DNA of 64,000 nt from an uncultured bacterium (GCA_905214725.1 CAJMNH010000003.1:157232-221231); one strand, 5' to 3'. Shown: positions 8,873-17,132, numbered from the stretch's first letter. Made by a program: numbers and translations. Notes: generated by a model from the sequence alone, not told the origin.

Positions 8873-8904
8873 CCGGTTGCGAAATTCGCAGCCGGATTTT
8901 TTTT
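8873..8904 (+). terminator. Strong terminator closing the riboswitch transcript
   Basis: The stem CCGGTTGCGAA pairs with TTCGCAGCCGG (one G-U pair) across a one-base centre, followed by A and eight T (8897-8904). The longer-range GGCTGC upstream (8859-8864) could also pair with the GCAGCC of the stem, a possible alternative fold. The transcript from 8540 to here would be about 365 nt. Confidence 0.85.
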
Positions 8905-8966
8905 GCGGGACACTCGGGATTGCCGTATAGAAATAAAACGTAAACGTATTTGCCAACACGTTTGTC

Positions 8967-9016
8967 GGGAGAGCGCCGTCGAGATTAGGACACTGACGGG
9001 CGCTTTCCCTTTTTTT
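8967..9016 (+). terminator. Second terminator-like hairpin
   Basis: GGGAGAGCGCCGTC (8967-8980) pairs with GACGGGCGCTTTCCC (8995-9009) with one bulge and one mismatch; seven T follow. It lies 63 bases after the riboswitch terminator. No gene is seen between the two. Confidence 0.65.
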
Positions 9017-9081
9017 CGGTCGCTCTTCTTCCGCCGTTTTCGCAGTGCGACCGTGCAGACCTATGGTCTGCTGAAAGTGTT

Positions 9082-9272
9082 GTCATTCCAAGTGAAGTGA
9101 AACGAAGCGCGGGAATCGCCTGCTTGGTGCGCTTCGCACCACAAATTCCGCATTGCGAAAAATCGGGAAGCAGAACCGGCGGCGGACGCGCCGTCAAGAA
9201 GCGCGGGCGCGAGCTTGTCCGCGTAGCGCTTCAGGCGCGAACAACGGCGGTTCCCCGACTTTTTCGCCCTGC
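9082..9272. repeat. Intergenic ~190-bp direct repeat, copy A
   Basis: It shares long blocks with copy B at 9548-9736, for example TCCGCATTGCGAAAAATCGG and GAGCTTGTCCGCGTAGCG. Identity is about 80-85% by eye. A related ~28-base segment (ending TTTTCGCAGTGC) precedes both copies, at 9021-9048 and about 9452-9478, at different distances. The open frames through the repeats have no protein features I recognise. Confidence 0.8.
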
Positions 9273-9313
9273 GGTCTTCTTTGGCTCTTTCTTCGAAAGA
9301 AAGAGCATAATAT

Positions 9314-9339
9314 GTACTTTTGGCTTGACCCAAAAGTAC
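9314..9339. repeat. Perfect 10-bp hairpin in the gene-free block
   Basis: GTACTTTTGG / CCAAAAGTAC with a CTTGAC loop, between the two ~190-bp repeat copies. There is no T-run on either side, so it is not a simple terminator. Confidence 0.6.
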
Positions 9340-9547
9340 CAAAAACTCAAGCACGGCGAAAAACCGCGGGTGACGGCGACAGCGCTCGCTGAGCGGGCAC
9401 AAAAGACTGCGCTGTTTTGCACACCCGCTCCGGGCGCTCGCGCTGTTGCCGCCACTTCTTCCGCTCTTTTCGCAGTGCAATAGGCTGACGCACAAAACTG
9501 ACACTGAGAAGGGTGCACTCCGACGTGAGGATGATGAAATAAAAACC

Positions 9548-9736
9548 GTCATTCCGAGCGGAGTGAACGGAGCGTGGGAATCGGCTGCTTGGCGCAAAGC
9601 GCACCGCAAACTCCGCATTGCGAAAAATCGGGAAACAGAACCGGCGGTGGACGCGCCGTCAAGAAGCTCGGTCGCGAGCTTGTCCGCGTAGCGTTTTAGG
9701 CGCGAACGACGACGGTTCCCCGCATTTTCGCCCTGC
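9548..9736. repeat. Intergenic ~190-bp direct repeat, copy B
   Basis: Partner of 9082-9272 in the same orientation. Small indels between the copies break any common reading frame, which argues against coding function. Confidence 0.8.
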
Positions 9737-9828
9737 CATCGCTGCACTTGGTTCCCTGCTTCTGACGCGGAATATCCGCAAGCGTTTTCGGTTTGTGCGG
9801 CGTGCATCGGTCGTCGGGTGAAAAGACA

Positions 9829-9852
9829 GGAGCCGACCTTTCGGCCGGCTCC
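9829..9852 (-). terminator. Terminator of the sigma factor/small ORF transcript
   Basis: Stem GGAGCCGGCC / GGTCGGCTCC (minus strand) with a GAAA loop, then TGTCTTTTC. It lies 26 bases after the small ORF stop codon and 226 bases after the sigma factor stop, which favours one transcript covering both. Confidence 0.75.
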
Positions 9853-9877
9853 CTCCTCCATCAAAAATTAACCCTCT

Positions 9878-10012
9878 CTATCTCTTCTGAAGGATGTCTT
9901 GAAGATAGGCGTCGAGGTAGAACAAGTCTGCGTCACCCCCGATCACCTCCTGCATTAGCAAATCGTCATCGTCCGAGATACCGTTTGCGCTTTCTGTGTC
10001 CAGTTCTTTCAT
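9878..10012 (-). CDS. Small acidic protein of 44 residues downstream of the sigma factor
   Basis: A short ORF running from MKELDTES to DILQKR, too short for most gene callers. It carries a DDDD cluster, and acidic residues clearly outnumber basic ones. There is no signal peptide or membrane segment. It begins 65 bases after the sigma factor stop and ends 26 bases before the terminator, so it fills the 3' part of that transcript. The product is not recognised. Possible roles are a sigma-associated small protein or nothing at all; support is positional plus the coherent amphipathic C-terminus. Confidence 0.5.
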   Translation of the reverse strand: MKELDTESANGISDDDDLLMQEVIGGDADLFYLDAYLQDILQKR

Positions 10013-10077
10013 AGGCTGTCGGTGTTATGAAATTCACATACATAAACGCGCGCAACCTACGACTTATTGTGCCTTTT

Positions 10078-10662
10078 CTAACTTAAGATCAGGTTTTTTT
10101 CCTTGATCATTTTCCGAAGATTGATCAAAGCGTAACGCATGCGACCCAGTGCCGTGTTGATGCTGACTCCGGTCTGTTCGGCGATCTCCTTGAAACTGAG
10201 CCCCGAATAGTAACGCATCATCACTACTTCGCGCTGTTCGTCGGGCAGCAGTTCCACCAGCCGGCGGACGTCGCCGGCGATCTGCTCGCAGACGATCTCG
10301 TCCTCGACGGTACGTTCTGCGAAACGCAACGAACTCAGTACGTCGTAACCGGCTTCGGCCTCGTTGAGCTGCCGGTTCTGTTTCTGGGCGCGGAAGTAGT
10401 CGATCACCTGATTGTGCGCGATGCGCAGGATCCACGAAAGGAACCGTCCGTTATCGGTATAACGGCCCTCGTCGATGACGCGTACGGCTTTGATAAAGGT
10501 CTCCTGAAAAATATCGGCTGCGACATCGCCGTCCTTGACCATCATTTGGATGTAGTCGCGGACACGACGGCTGTGGCGTTCGATCAGCTGGGAAATAGCA
10601 CTCCGGTCGCCCGAAAGATAACAATTAAGCAATTTCTGATCACTTAATACTTGAACGTTCAT
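10078..10662 (-). CDS. ECF-type RNA polymerase sigma factor
   Basis: 194 residues. Region 2 (about 25-95) includes DIFQETFIKAV and FLSWILRIAHNQVIDYFR; region 4 (about 135-190) has LPDEQREVVMMRYYSGLSFKEIAEQTGVSINTALGRMRYALINLRK, the -35-binding helix-turn-helix. It redirects RNA polymerase to a specific promoter set. No transmembrane anti-sigma gene is adjacent; only a 44-codon ORF follows. It therefore resembles Bacteroidota housekeeping-like ECF factors rather than the SusR-FecI/FecR type. Its regulon is not visible here. Confidence 0.93.
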   Translation of the reverse strand: MNVQVLSDQKLLNCYLSGDRSAISQLIERHSRRVRDYIQMMVKDGDVAADIFQETFIKAVRVIDEGRYTDNGRFLSWILRIAHNQVIDYFRAQKQNRQLNEAEAGYDVLSSLRFAERTVEDEIVCEQIAGDVRRLVELLPDEQREVVMMRYYSGLSFKEIAEQTGVSINTALGRMRYALINLRKMIKEKNLILS

Positions 10663-11103
10663 ACTCTTCTCCTTTTTAGCAATTATAAAGAGTAGAATTT
10701 TTCGATAGGCAATCCGCTTTTTTAATGGTTAAATTCTAATGTTCGGCCCTCTTCTGGTTTTTCGAACCCGCTTGTCTTCGGCCTTCCGAATCCCTTTGAG
10801 AGGACTTCACGGTTGCAAGATAATCACTTTTTAGCAAATTCCCAAATTTTTTCAGTAATTCGCATACTGCAATCTTCTTTGCAATCGTTCTTGTGCGTAC
10901 GCAATAATCGCGCCTTAAAAGGCTTTAAAATACGTTCGGATCGTATTTTGTCGCGTAAAAATCAAAAAAAGGAATTTATAGCCCGATAAATACGTCGGAA
11001 GGGCGTCGTTTTCCGCTGCCGGCAGGATGTTCCGGTCGGGATTTTTCTTGCCTGACAAATTGTCAGCATCCCTTTTCTTGCCCGATACGGCTAAAATCCG
11101 GCG
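10663..11103. other. Intergenic region, 441 bases
   Basis: No gene is seen. It holds the upstream region of the sigma factor (AT-rich near 10663-10740) and, at 10927-10949, the stem AAAATACG / CGTATTTT, which can serve as terminator for the CDF transporter gene read from the right. The rest shows no strong signal. Confidence 0.6.
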
Positions 11104-12003
11104 CTATTTGCGGGGTTCGACGTGGATCGAAACCATCGTTTCTCCGCCGTAGGCATCGCGCAGCCGCTGCTCGATGCCTACGGTGATCCGGTGCGATTCG
11201 GTGACCGTCATCGCGCCGTCGACGCGGATATGCACTTCGACGGCGATGTTCTGTCCGATACGCCGTGTTCGCAGATTGTGGGGCGACTCGACAGCAGCGT
11301 CGGCCGTAATCAGTGCAAGGATGCGCTCTTCTTCCTCGCGCGGCAGCGACTTTTCGAGCAGTTCATCCATTCCCATCTTCATCAGTTGCCATGCGACGCG
11401 CAGAATCAGCACCGCCACGACGATCGCCGCTGCGGGGTCCGCCAGCCGCCAGTCGCCGCCCAGAAAATAGGCGCAGCCGATGCCGAGGAGCGTCCCCACC
11501 GACGAGAGCGCGTCGCTGCGGTGATGCCAGGCGTTGGCCACTACCGACGGACTGTTGACCGAGCGTCCGACGCGTGCCGTGTAACGGTAGAGCAACTCTT
11601 TGGCGACGATCGATATCACGGCCGCCCACAGCGCTACGACGCCCGGTCGTTCTGGCAGGACGCCCCGCATGAAATCGCGGATCGCTTCGCCGCCGTTCCA
11701 CAGCAACTTGATTCCCACACCTGCCAGCGCTGCGCCGATGATGAGCGTGGCGAGCGTTTCGTATTTTCCGTGACCGTAGTCGTGGTCTTCGTCGCGCGGT
11801 TTGGCCGATACGCGCACGAAGAGCAGCACCACCAGATCGGTGGCGAAATCCGACGCCGAGTGAATGGCGTCGGCCACCATTGCCGAACTGTGCCCCCAGA
11901 TGCCTGCGGCCAGTTTTCCGGCGGCGAGCATCAGGTTGACGGCAAAGCCGATCCATGTAATGCGGTAAATGGCTTGTTCGCGTGTATGGGGTCGTTCTGT
12001 CAT
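11104..12003 (-). CDS. Cation diffusion facilitator (CDF) family divalent metal exporter
   Basis: 299 residues with about six transmembrane segments. The metal-site pattern is clear: DAIHSASDFATD in helix 2 and HHRSDALSSVGT in helix 5 (the HxxxD pairs), with DYGHGKYETLATL between. The cytoplasmic C-terminal domain (about 205-299) shows VHIRVDGAMTVTESHRI and VSIHVEP. Members exchange Zn2+, Fe2+, Mn2+ or related ions for protons; the metal cannot be assigned by eye. It sits downstream of proS but is separated from it by a terminator hairpin. Confidence 0.92.
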   Translation of the reverse strand: MTERPHTREQAIYRITWIGFAVNLMLAAGKLAAGIWGHSSAMVADAIHSASDFATDLVVLLFVRVSAKPRDEDHDYGHGKYETLATLIIGAALAGVGIKLLWNGGEAIRDFMRGVLPERPGVVALWAAVISIVAKELLYRYTARVGRSVNSPSVVANAWHHRSDALSSVGTLLGIGCAYFLGGDWRLADPAAAIVVAVLILRVAWQLMKMGMDELLEKSLPREEEERILALITADAAVESPHNLRTRRIGQNIAVEVHIRVDGAMTVTESHRITVGIEQRLRDAYGGETMVSIHVEPRK

Positions 12004-12029
12004 CTCGATCGTGTGCGGGAAATTAAAAA

Positions 12030-12070
12030 GTGAAAAGCGGCAGCGGCACTTCCCGCTCGTCGCTTTTCAC
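12030..12070 (-). terminator. Terminator of proS
   Basis: GTGAAAAGCG (12030-12039) pairs perfectly with CGCTTTTCAC (12061-12070); a further short stem lies in the loop. TTTTTAATT follows on the minus strand. Confidence 0.75.
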
Positions 12071-12114
12071 CCGATTCTATGGTTTTGCTGCCGGATGTTC
12101 CGGCGAGCAGTCGG

Positions 12115-13599
12115 TCAATAACTTCTTGCGAAGAGTACGCGGCGGTGCGACGGTTTGCCCGAATAGATGCAGGCGCCCTCTTCGTCGACGGCGTCGAGCG
12201 GAATGCAGCGGATCGTCGCTTTGGTCGCCTCCTTGATGGCCACTTCGGTCTCGACCGTCCCGTCCCAATGGGCTGCGACGAACCCGCCTTTCGTGTCGAG
12301 TATGTTGACGAACTCTTCCCATGTGTCGACAGGGGTGATCATCGAATCGCGGAACGTCTTGGCCTTGTCGAAGATTCCCTTCTGGATTTCCTCCATGAGG
12401 GCCGCTACGCGGTCGGTCAGCCCCTCCTGCGGCACGGTTTGCTTCTCGAGCGTATCGCGGCGCATCAGTTCGATGGTTCCGTTCTCCAGATCACGCGGAC
12501 CGAGCGCCAGACGCACCGGCACGCCTTTGAGTTCGTATTCCGCGAACTTGAAGCCCGAACGAACGTTGTCGCGGGCGTCGACCTTGACGCTCAGACCCCG
12601 TTCCCGAAGTTCGGCGGCGATGGCGTCGAGCTTCCCGACGATGAGCTTCATCTGCTCCTCGCCCTTGTAGATCGGAACGAGCGCCACCTGAATCGGCGCG
12701 AGCGCCGGCGGCAGCACCAGTCCGTTGTTGTCCGAGTGGGCCATGATGAGCGCGCCCATCAGGCGGGTCGAAACGCCCCACGACGTAGCCCACACATAGT
12801 CGAGTTTTCCCTCCTTGTTGGTGAACTGTACGTCGAACGCCTTGGCGAAATTCTGCCCCAAAAAGTGCGAAGTGCCGCTCTGCAATGCCTTGCCGTCCTG
12901 CATCAGCGCTTCTATGGTGAGCGTATCTTCCGCGCCGGCGAAACGTTCGTTGGGCGACTTGTGCCCCACGATGACCGGTACGGCCATATAGTTCTCGGCG
13001 AACTCCTTGTAGACGTTGATCATCTTCGTTGCCTCCTCGATCGCCTCCTCGCGGGTTTCGTGAGCGGTGTGCCCCTCCTGCCAGAGGAATTCGGCCGTAC
13101 GCAGGAACAGGCGCGTGCGCATCTCCCAACGCACGACATTGGCCCACTGGTTGCACAGGATCGGCAGATCGCGGTAAGAGTGGATCCAGTTTTTGTAGGT
13201 GTTCCAGATAATCGTCTCCGACGTGGGGCGTACGATCAGCTCCTCTTCCAACTTAGCGTCGGGATCGACCACCACGCCGTTTCCTTCGGGATCGTTCTTG
13301 AGCCGGTAGTGCGTCACGACGGCACACTCCTTGGCGAAGCCTTCGACATGGTGCGCCTCCTTCGAAAAGAAGGATTTCGGAATGAAGAGCGGAAAGTAGG
13401 CGTTCTCGTGTCCGGTCTGCTTGAACATTCGGTCCAGAATAGCCTGCATCTTCTCCCAGATGGCATAGCCGTAGGGTTTGATAACCATGCAGCCTCTCAC
13501 GGCCGAGTTCTCGGCCAGTCCGGCTTTCACGACCAGATCGTTGTACCATTGCGAGTAGTTCTCCTCGGATTTGGTCAAATCTTTGAGTTCTTTTGCCAT
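12115..13599 (-). CDS. proS: Proline--tRNA ligase
   Basis: 494 residues from MAKELKDL; an in-frame ATG at 13623 is less likely because the -7 element at 13628-13635 would put the transcript start almost on it. Class II aminoacyl-tRNA synthetase that charges tRNA-Pro in the cytoplasm. It is the short archaeal/eukaryotic-like type without the bacterial editing insertion: motif 2 region NQWANVVRWEMRTRLFLRTAEFLWQEGHTAH, motif 3 region TSWGVSTRLMGALIM, anticodon-binding domain from about residue 280, and a C-terminal zinc-type extension ending in FARSY. Confidence 0.95.
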   Translation of the reverse strand: MAKELKDLTKSEENYSQWYNDLVVKAGLAENSAVRGCMVIKPYGYAIWEKMQAILDRMFKQTGHENAYFPLFIPKSFFSKEAHHVEGFAKECAVVTHYRLKNDPEGNGVVVDPDAKLEEELIVRPTSETIIWNTYKNWIHSYRDLPILCNQWANVVRWEMRTRLFLRTAEFLWQEGHTAHETREEAIEEATKMINVYKEFAENYMAVPVIVGHKSPNERFAGAEDTLTIEALMQDGKALQSGTSHFLGQNFAKAFDVQFTNKEGKLDYVWATSWGVSTRLMGALIMAHSDNNGLVLPPALAPIQVALVPIYKGEEQMKLIVGKLDAIAAELRERGLSVKVDARDNVRSGFKFAEYELKGVPVRLALGPRDLENGTIELMRRDTLEKQTVPQEGLTDRVAALMEEIQKGIFDKAKTFRDSMITPVDTWEEFVNILDTKGGFVAAHWDGTVETEVAIKEATKATIRCIPLDAVDEEGACIYSGKPSHRRVLFARSY

Positions 13600-13627
13600 A
13601 TTGTCTGATTCGTTATTTTCCAACCGA

Positions 13628-13635
13628 CAAAATTA
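13628..13635 (-). promoter_or_regulatory. -7 promoter element for proS
   Basis: On the minus strand it reads TAATTTTG (TAnnTTTG). It favours the proS start at 13599 over 13623. Confidence 0.5.
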
Positions 13636-13810
13636 GCAAAATAAATCGGGATTTGCGAACGATCGATCAAGAATTAACGGTCGCTCCGAACGTTCGGCGT
13701 ACGGGATGCTTTTTCTCCTTCGTTTTTACAGTACAGCCGTGCCGGTCTGCAATCTGCCGAAAAATTTGAATCCGCCGATTCCGCGGGCGCGTCACACTCT
13801 CCGCATCGCG

Positions 13811-13840
13811 AAAAAACGGACGACCCGTCGGGCCGTCCGT
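13811..13840 (-). terminator. Terminator after the FadL-like gene
   Basis: On the minus strand, ACGGACGGCCC pairs with GGGTCGTCCGT around a GAC loop, followed by a run of T. It is 22 bases past the stop codon at 13862. Confidence 0.85.
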
Positions 13841-13861
13841 TGCAAACTTCGGTTCCGTATC

Positions 13862-15544
13862 TCAGAAACGGAAGATCAGCGACATCGCTACGTTGTGACG
13901 TTTCGATTTGGTGTCGAACAGTCCCGTGGTGGTGAAGAAATCGCCGGTATCCTTCTCGATGCTGTAGAAAAGCCGGTATTTCGACTGCTTATCGGTGACG
14001 TTCTGGTACGCGAAATCGAGCGTGACGTAGCGCGAAAGATTGAAGCCGACGCCCGCCGTGATGTAACGGGTTTCGTACGTAAGCGGCATGTCGTAGAAGT
14101 TCTCCTTGTCTTTGAGCATCGAATCGGTGTAACCCGCACCCACGCGCAGGGCCATCATCGGCAGCGGCTTGAATTCGACGCCGGCGCGAATCGTATTCGT
14201 GCCTTGGAAGGCGTGCTTGAATTCGGCCTTGTAATCTTCGGGGTAGATTTCGAAGCCTTCCGGCGTGTTCTTCACGCGGATGCCGTTGTACCAGTCGCGT
14301 TCGTAGTCGACCGTAATCAGACCGAAATTTCCGAAGGTGTACGAGACGCCGAACATCAGGCGTGCCGGCGAGGTGAAACTCCACGAGTTACCGCCCAAAT
14401 CGTCCTGATAGGGCGTGCGGTCCTGATTGATCTCGGTTTTCTCGGTAGCATTGTTGTACATCTGCGTCGTGATGTCGCCGTAGTAACTGCGTTCGAGCGA
14501 GTAGTAGGTCGGCGTATGGAACGCCACGCCGATGCGCAGGCTCTCGATCGGCCGCACGATCACGCCCAGCTTGAAGTTGACGCCCGAACCGTCGAGCACC
14601 GATTTCTGATAGAGGTCGGCGTAATCCAACTGTGTTTCGAGCAGGTCGCCGGCCGAATTGGCCGCCGATCCGTTTTCGTACCGGTAATCCTCGCCGTAGT
14701 AGATGCCTGTGGCTTTGTGCACGCTTTGGATGCCGATCGTGGCGCCGATGTAGACGATATTGTTCAGGTTGGCGCCCGCCGAGATCGTGAATTCATTGAT
14801 CGAACCCGAATTTACGACGTCCATGTAGTGAAGGATCGAAGCGTTGCTGCCGATACAGTCGGGCGAGTAATAGCTCTCGGCTGCTTCGGGATCGTAAAAG
14901 TTGCTGATCATGAATCCGTTGTAGCCCAGTATCGCCGGCCAATAATAAGGATTGTTGTTGGTGTAACCCAATCGTCCTTGGCCGTCGGGGAAGATTTTGG
15001 CCTGTCCGAGCTGTTGCCCGAAAATATCGGCGATCGTCGGCGCCCATACCGAGCCGCCCTGATAGGGCGTGTCCGTCTTGTAGGAGTATCGGCTGTTGAA
15101 ATCGGCGATGCGGTTCAGACCGATGCCGATCGTAAGGCTGGTGAGCGTTCCCGTGCCCTCGTAGGCGTTGAGCGCCGCACCGAAATTGGCCATCGAGAAG
15201 CGGTTCTTGCCGTTCTTGGCGAAGGGCATCGTGCCTGCCGTCTCCGAGGACTGGAAGGTGATCATCGGCGTCAGCGCGATCTCGTTGCGGCGATACATGC
15301 CCAGACCCGCCGGATTGATCGACATCGAGGCCAGATCGGCGCCCAACGAGGCGAAGGCTCCGCCGAGCGCCATCGAACGGGCTGTCCCCAGCGCCTGCGG
15401 CTGTGACATCTGCGCCATTTCGCTCGCCATTACGCCGTCTTGGTTCAGCACCGCGCCGCCGAAAAGCAACGTTTTCCGTTGCGCCTGTGAAGACCCGGTA
15501 GCGACCAGTGCGATCATCAATATTGCAATCTGTAACTTTCTCAT
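13862..15544 (-). CDS. FadL/OmpP1-family outer membrane beta-barrel protein
   Basis: 560 residues with a signal peptide ending SSQAQ (about residue 21). The N-terminal block GTARSMALGGAFASLGADLASMSINPAGLGMYRRNEIALTP is the FadL/OmpP1 hatch-and-first-strands signature (small-residue patch with NPAGL). The protein ends in the aromatic MSLIFRF expected of a barrel. FadL proteins admit hydrophobic compounds; Bacteroidota have several such proteins with unknown substrates. It lies 29 bases after the Asn/Gly-rich lipoprotein gene, so the two probably form an operon. Confidence 0.85.
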   Translation of the reverse strand: MRKLQIAILMIALVATGSSQAQRKTLLFGGAVLNQDGVMASEMAQMSQPQALGTARSMALGGAFASLGADLASMSINPAGLGMYRRNEIALTPMITFQSSETAGTMPFAKNGKNRFSMANFGAALNAYEGTGTLTSLTIGIGLNRIADFNSRYSYKTDTPYQGGSVWAPTIADIFGQQLGQAKIFPDGQGRLGYTNNNPYYWPAILGYNGFMISNFYDPEAAESYYSPDCIGSNASILHYMDVVNSGSINEFTISAGANLNNIVYIGATIGIQSVHKATGIYYGEDYRYENGSAANSAGDLLETQLDYADLYQKSVLDGSGVNFKLGVIVRPIESLRIGVAFHTPTYYSLERSYYGDITTQMYNNATEKTEINQDRTPYQDDLGGNSWSFTSPARLMFGVSYTFGNFGLITVDYERDWYNGIRVKNTPEGFEIYPEDYKAEFKHAFQGTNTIRAGVEFKPLPMMALRVGAGYTDSMLKDKENFYDMPLTYETRYITAGVGFNLSRYVTLDFAYQNVTDKQSKYRLFYSIEKDTGDFFTTTGLFDTKSKRHNVAMSLIFRF

Positions 15545-15573
15545 AATCCGATGTAATTTAATCGGTTAAATGG

Positions 15574-16686
15574 TTAACGCCCCCGGAATCCCCGGCTGCC
15601 TCCCGACGAAGTGCCTCCTCCGCTGCCTCCGCGCGAACCGCCGCCGCTGTTGTAACTTCCGCTGCTGCTACCTCCGCGCGAGCCGCTGTTGTACGAACTG
15701 CCCGAATTGTTCCGGTTGGTGTCGTTATTCCGATAGGTATTCTCGCGGTTGCTGTTACTGTTGTTATTGTAATTGTTGTTGTTGCCGCGGTATACATTGC
15801 TGCTGTTGTTGCTGCGTCCGCCGCTGTTGTAGTAGACGTTGCCGCTGCCGCGGTTGCTGTTGTAGCTGCCTCCGCGCGAGCCGCTTCCCGACGTGCCGTA
15901 ATTGCGGTAGCTGCTGTTGTTGCGCGACGGCGTGCCGTAATGGCTGTTTCGCGGAATCGGCCCGTTGTTGTTGAGCCGATAGTTGCGCGGACGATAATAG
16001 TGGTGGCTCCAATGCGGTCCGCCCCAGTGCGGATAGTAGCCTCCGTACCAGTAGCTGTGATTCCACCAAGGATTGTACCAGCCTCCCCAGCCCCAGTAGG
16101 GTCCGTATCCCCAGCCGTAATAGGGCCAGCCGTACCCCCAACTGTTATACCAGCTGCCGTAGATGCCGGCCATGTAGCCCGCCGTGAAGCCGGTGGCCAG
16201 CCCCCACGTTCCGAACATCGAGGTGACGTATTTGGGCTCGACCCATACCTGATCGCCCATGACGATGATGTTGTAGAACGCCGGATCGTAGGCGGTCAGG
16301 TAATTGAACGTTCCGCTGTAACGGAGATTCCAGTAGCTCGACGGCATGTTGTAGGTCGGCGATTCGAAGCCCCGCAGCCGGCGGGCGTAGGCGCTTTCGT
16401 AGTTGTCCGCTACCAGATCGTCGAAATCGTTCGAACCGTAATAGCGGTTTTCGGCATCGTCGGCCTGTGCCTGCGCCATAAGCGCTTCCCACTTGGCGCG
16501 ACGCGCCTCCGCTTCGGCTTTCTCGGCCTCGGCCTTGGCCTTTTCGCGCTGTGCGATGGTCGTTTTATTGTGGATGCCGTAGAGGTCGTCGCCCGCGTAT
16601 CCGCCCGATTGGTAGTACGCAGAGGAACAACCCGCTGTCAGCAATGCCAGTAGCAGCATTCCGATCCCTGTTTTTATCGCTTTCAT
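15574..16686 (-). CDS. Lipoprotein with Trp/Tyr/Gly-rich middle and Asn/Ser/Gly-rich tail
   Basis: 370 residues with lipobox LLTAGC (Cys20). Regions in order: an Ala/Glu/Lys/Arg helix (about 45-80), a globular stretch with an YNIIVMGDQVWVEPKYV strand, a Gly/Trp/Tyr/Pro-rich segment (about 180-235) and a low-complexity tail of Asn, Ser, Gly and Arg. The tail is encoded by asymmetric codons that create a cysteine-rich shadow frame on the other strand. The family is known only as a Bacteroidota surface or periplasmic lipoprotein with no assigned role. First gene of the pair with the FadL-like protein; its -7 element is at 16762-16769. Confidence 0.75.
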   Translation of the reverse strand: MKAIKTGIGMLLLALLTAGCSSAYYQSGGYAGDDLYGIHNKTTIAQREKAKAEAEKAEAEARRAKWEALMAQAQADDAENRYYGSNDFDDLVADNYESAYARRLRGFESPTYNMPSSYWNLRYSGTFNYLTAYDPAFYNIIVMGDQVWVEPKYVTSMFGTWGLATGFTAGYMAGIYGSWYNSWGYGWPYYGWGYGPYWGWGGWYNPWWNHSYWYGGYYPHWGGPHWSHHYYRPRNYRLNNNGPIPRNSHYGTPSRNNSSYRNYGTSGSGSRGGSYNSNRGSGNVYYNSGGRSNNSSNVYRGNNNNYNNNSNSNRENTYRNNDTNRNNSGSSYNSGSRGGSSSGSYNSGGGSRGGSGGGTSSGGSRGFRGR

Positions 16687-16761
16687 AGTGCGTACGTTTA
16701 GAAAGGTTATTTGTTGGTTTAACGAAAACCGTACCGGTTTTAGTATCGAATAGCTCCTTTA

Positions 16762-16769
16762 CAAAGGTA
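16762..16769 (-). promoter_or_regulatory. -7 promoter element for the lipoprotein/FadL-like operon
   Basis: On the minus strand it reads TACCTTTG, matching TAnnTTTG, 76 bases before the start codon at 16686. Confidence 0.55.
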
Positions 16770-16915
16770 GGAATTATTTTTCAATACCGGGGCGGTTTTG
16801 TTATATAAACGTGTATGGGTTGCGGATACTGCACGGATCGGATTCCGAAAGGCGTGAAAAATTGCTTTCAGTCGACTTTTTTTGCCGAAGAAAGTACAAT
16901 TTAAGAATTTTTGTT

Positions 16916-16923
16916 TATATTTG
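16916..16923 (+). promoter_or_regulatory. -7 promoter element for the tRNA-Ser genes
   Basis: TATATTTG matches TAnnTTTG, 77 bases before the first tRNA-Ser, in an AT-rich stretch. Confidence 0.55.
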
Positions 16924-17000
16924 CAGCCCCGAAAGGATGAGAATTCAAGGATTCCGACGGGGCCGGAAAAGAGGATGCTTCCTCGTTTTGCGGTGACATT

Positions 17001-17087
17001 GGAGAGATGCCGGAGTGGTCGATCGGGCCGCACTCGAAATGCGGTGTACGGGTAACTGTACCGGGGGTTCGAATCCCTCTCTCTCCG
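17001..17087 (+). tRNA. tRNA-Ser (anticodon CGA)
   Basis: Acceptor stem GGAGAGA / TCTCTCC, anticodon stem CCGCA / TGCGG around loop CTCGAAA, a long variable arm as expected for a serine tRNA, and T-loop GGTTCGAATCC. The full CCA is not encoded. Confidence 0.93.
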
Positions 17088-17091
17088 CAAA

Positions 17092-17127
17092 GAATCAACC
17101 GGTCCGAGGGTTGGTTCTTTTTTTTGA
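17092..17127 (+). terminator. Terminator-like hairpin between the two tRNA-Ser genes
   Basis: AATCAACC pairs with GGTTGGTT, followed by eight T. Read-through or a second promoter must serve the next tRNA. Confidence 0.55.
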
Positions 17128-17132
17128 TTTTA

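Noticed and set aside
8492..9100. 202-codon frame over the riboswitch region
   Set aside because: It runs through the aptamer, both terminators and into the repeat; no family features and no plausible start signal.
9061..9864. 267-codon minus-strand frame through the ~190-bp repeats
   Set aside because: Its apparent internal duplication comes from the DNA repeats. Protein-like features are absent.
13741..13816. Further copy of the 9-kb intergenic repeat
   Set aside because: Only short matches (such as CTCCGCATCGCGAAAAAA) are seen; too little for a confident repeat call.
15570..15974. Cysteine-rich 134-codon plus-strand frame
   Set aside because: It is the complement of the Asn/Ser/Gly-rich tail of the lipoprotein on the minus strand.
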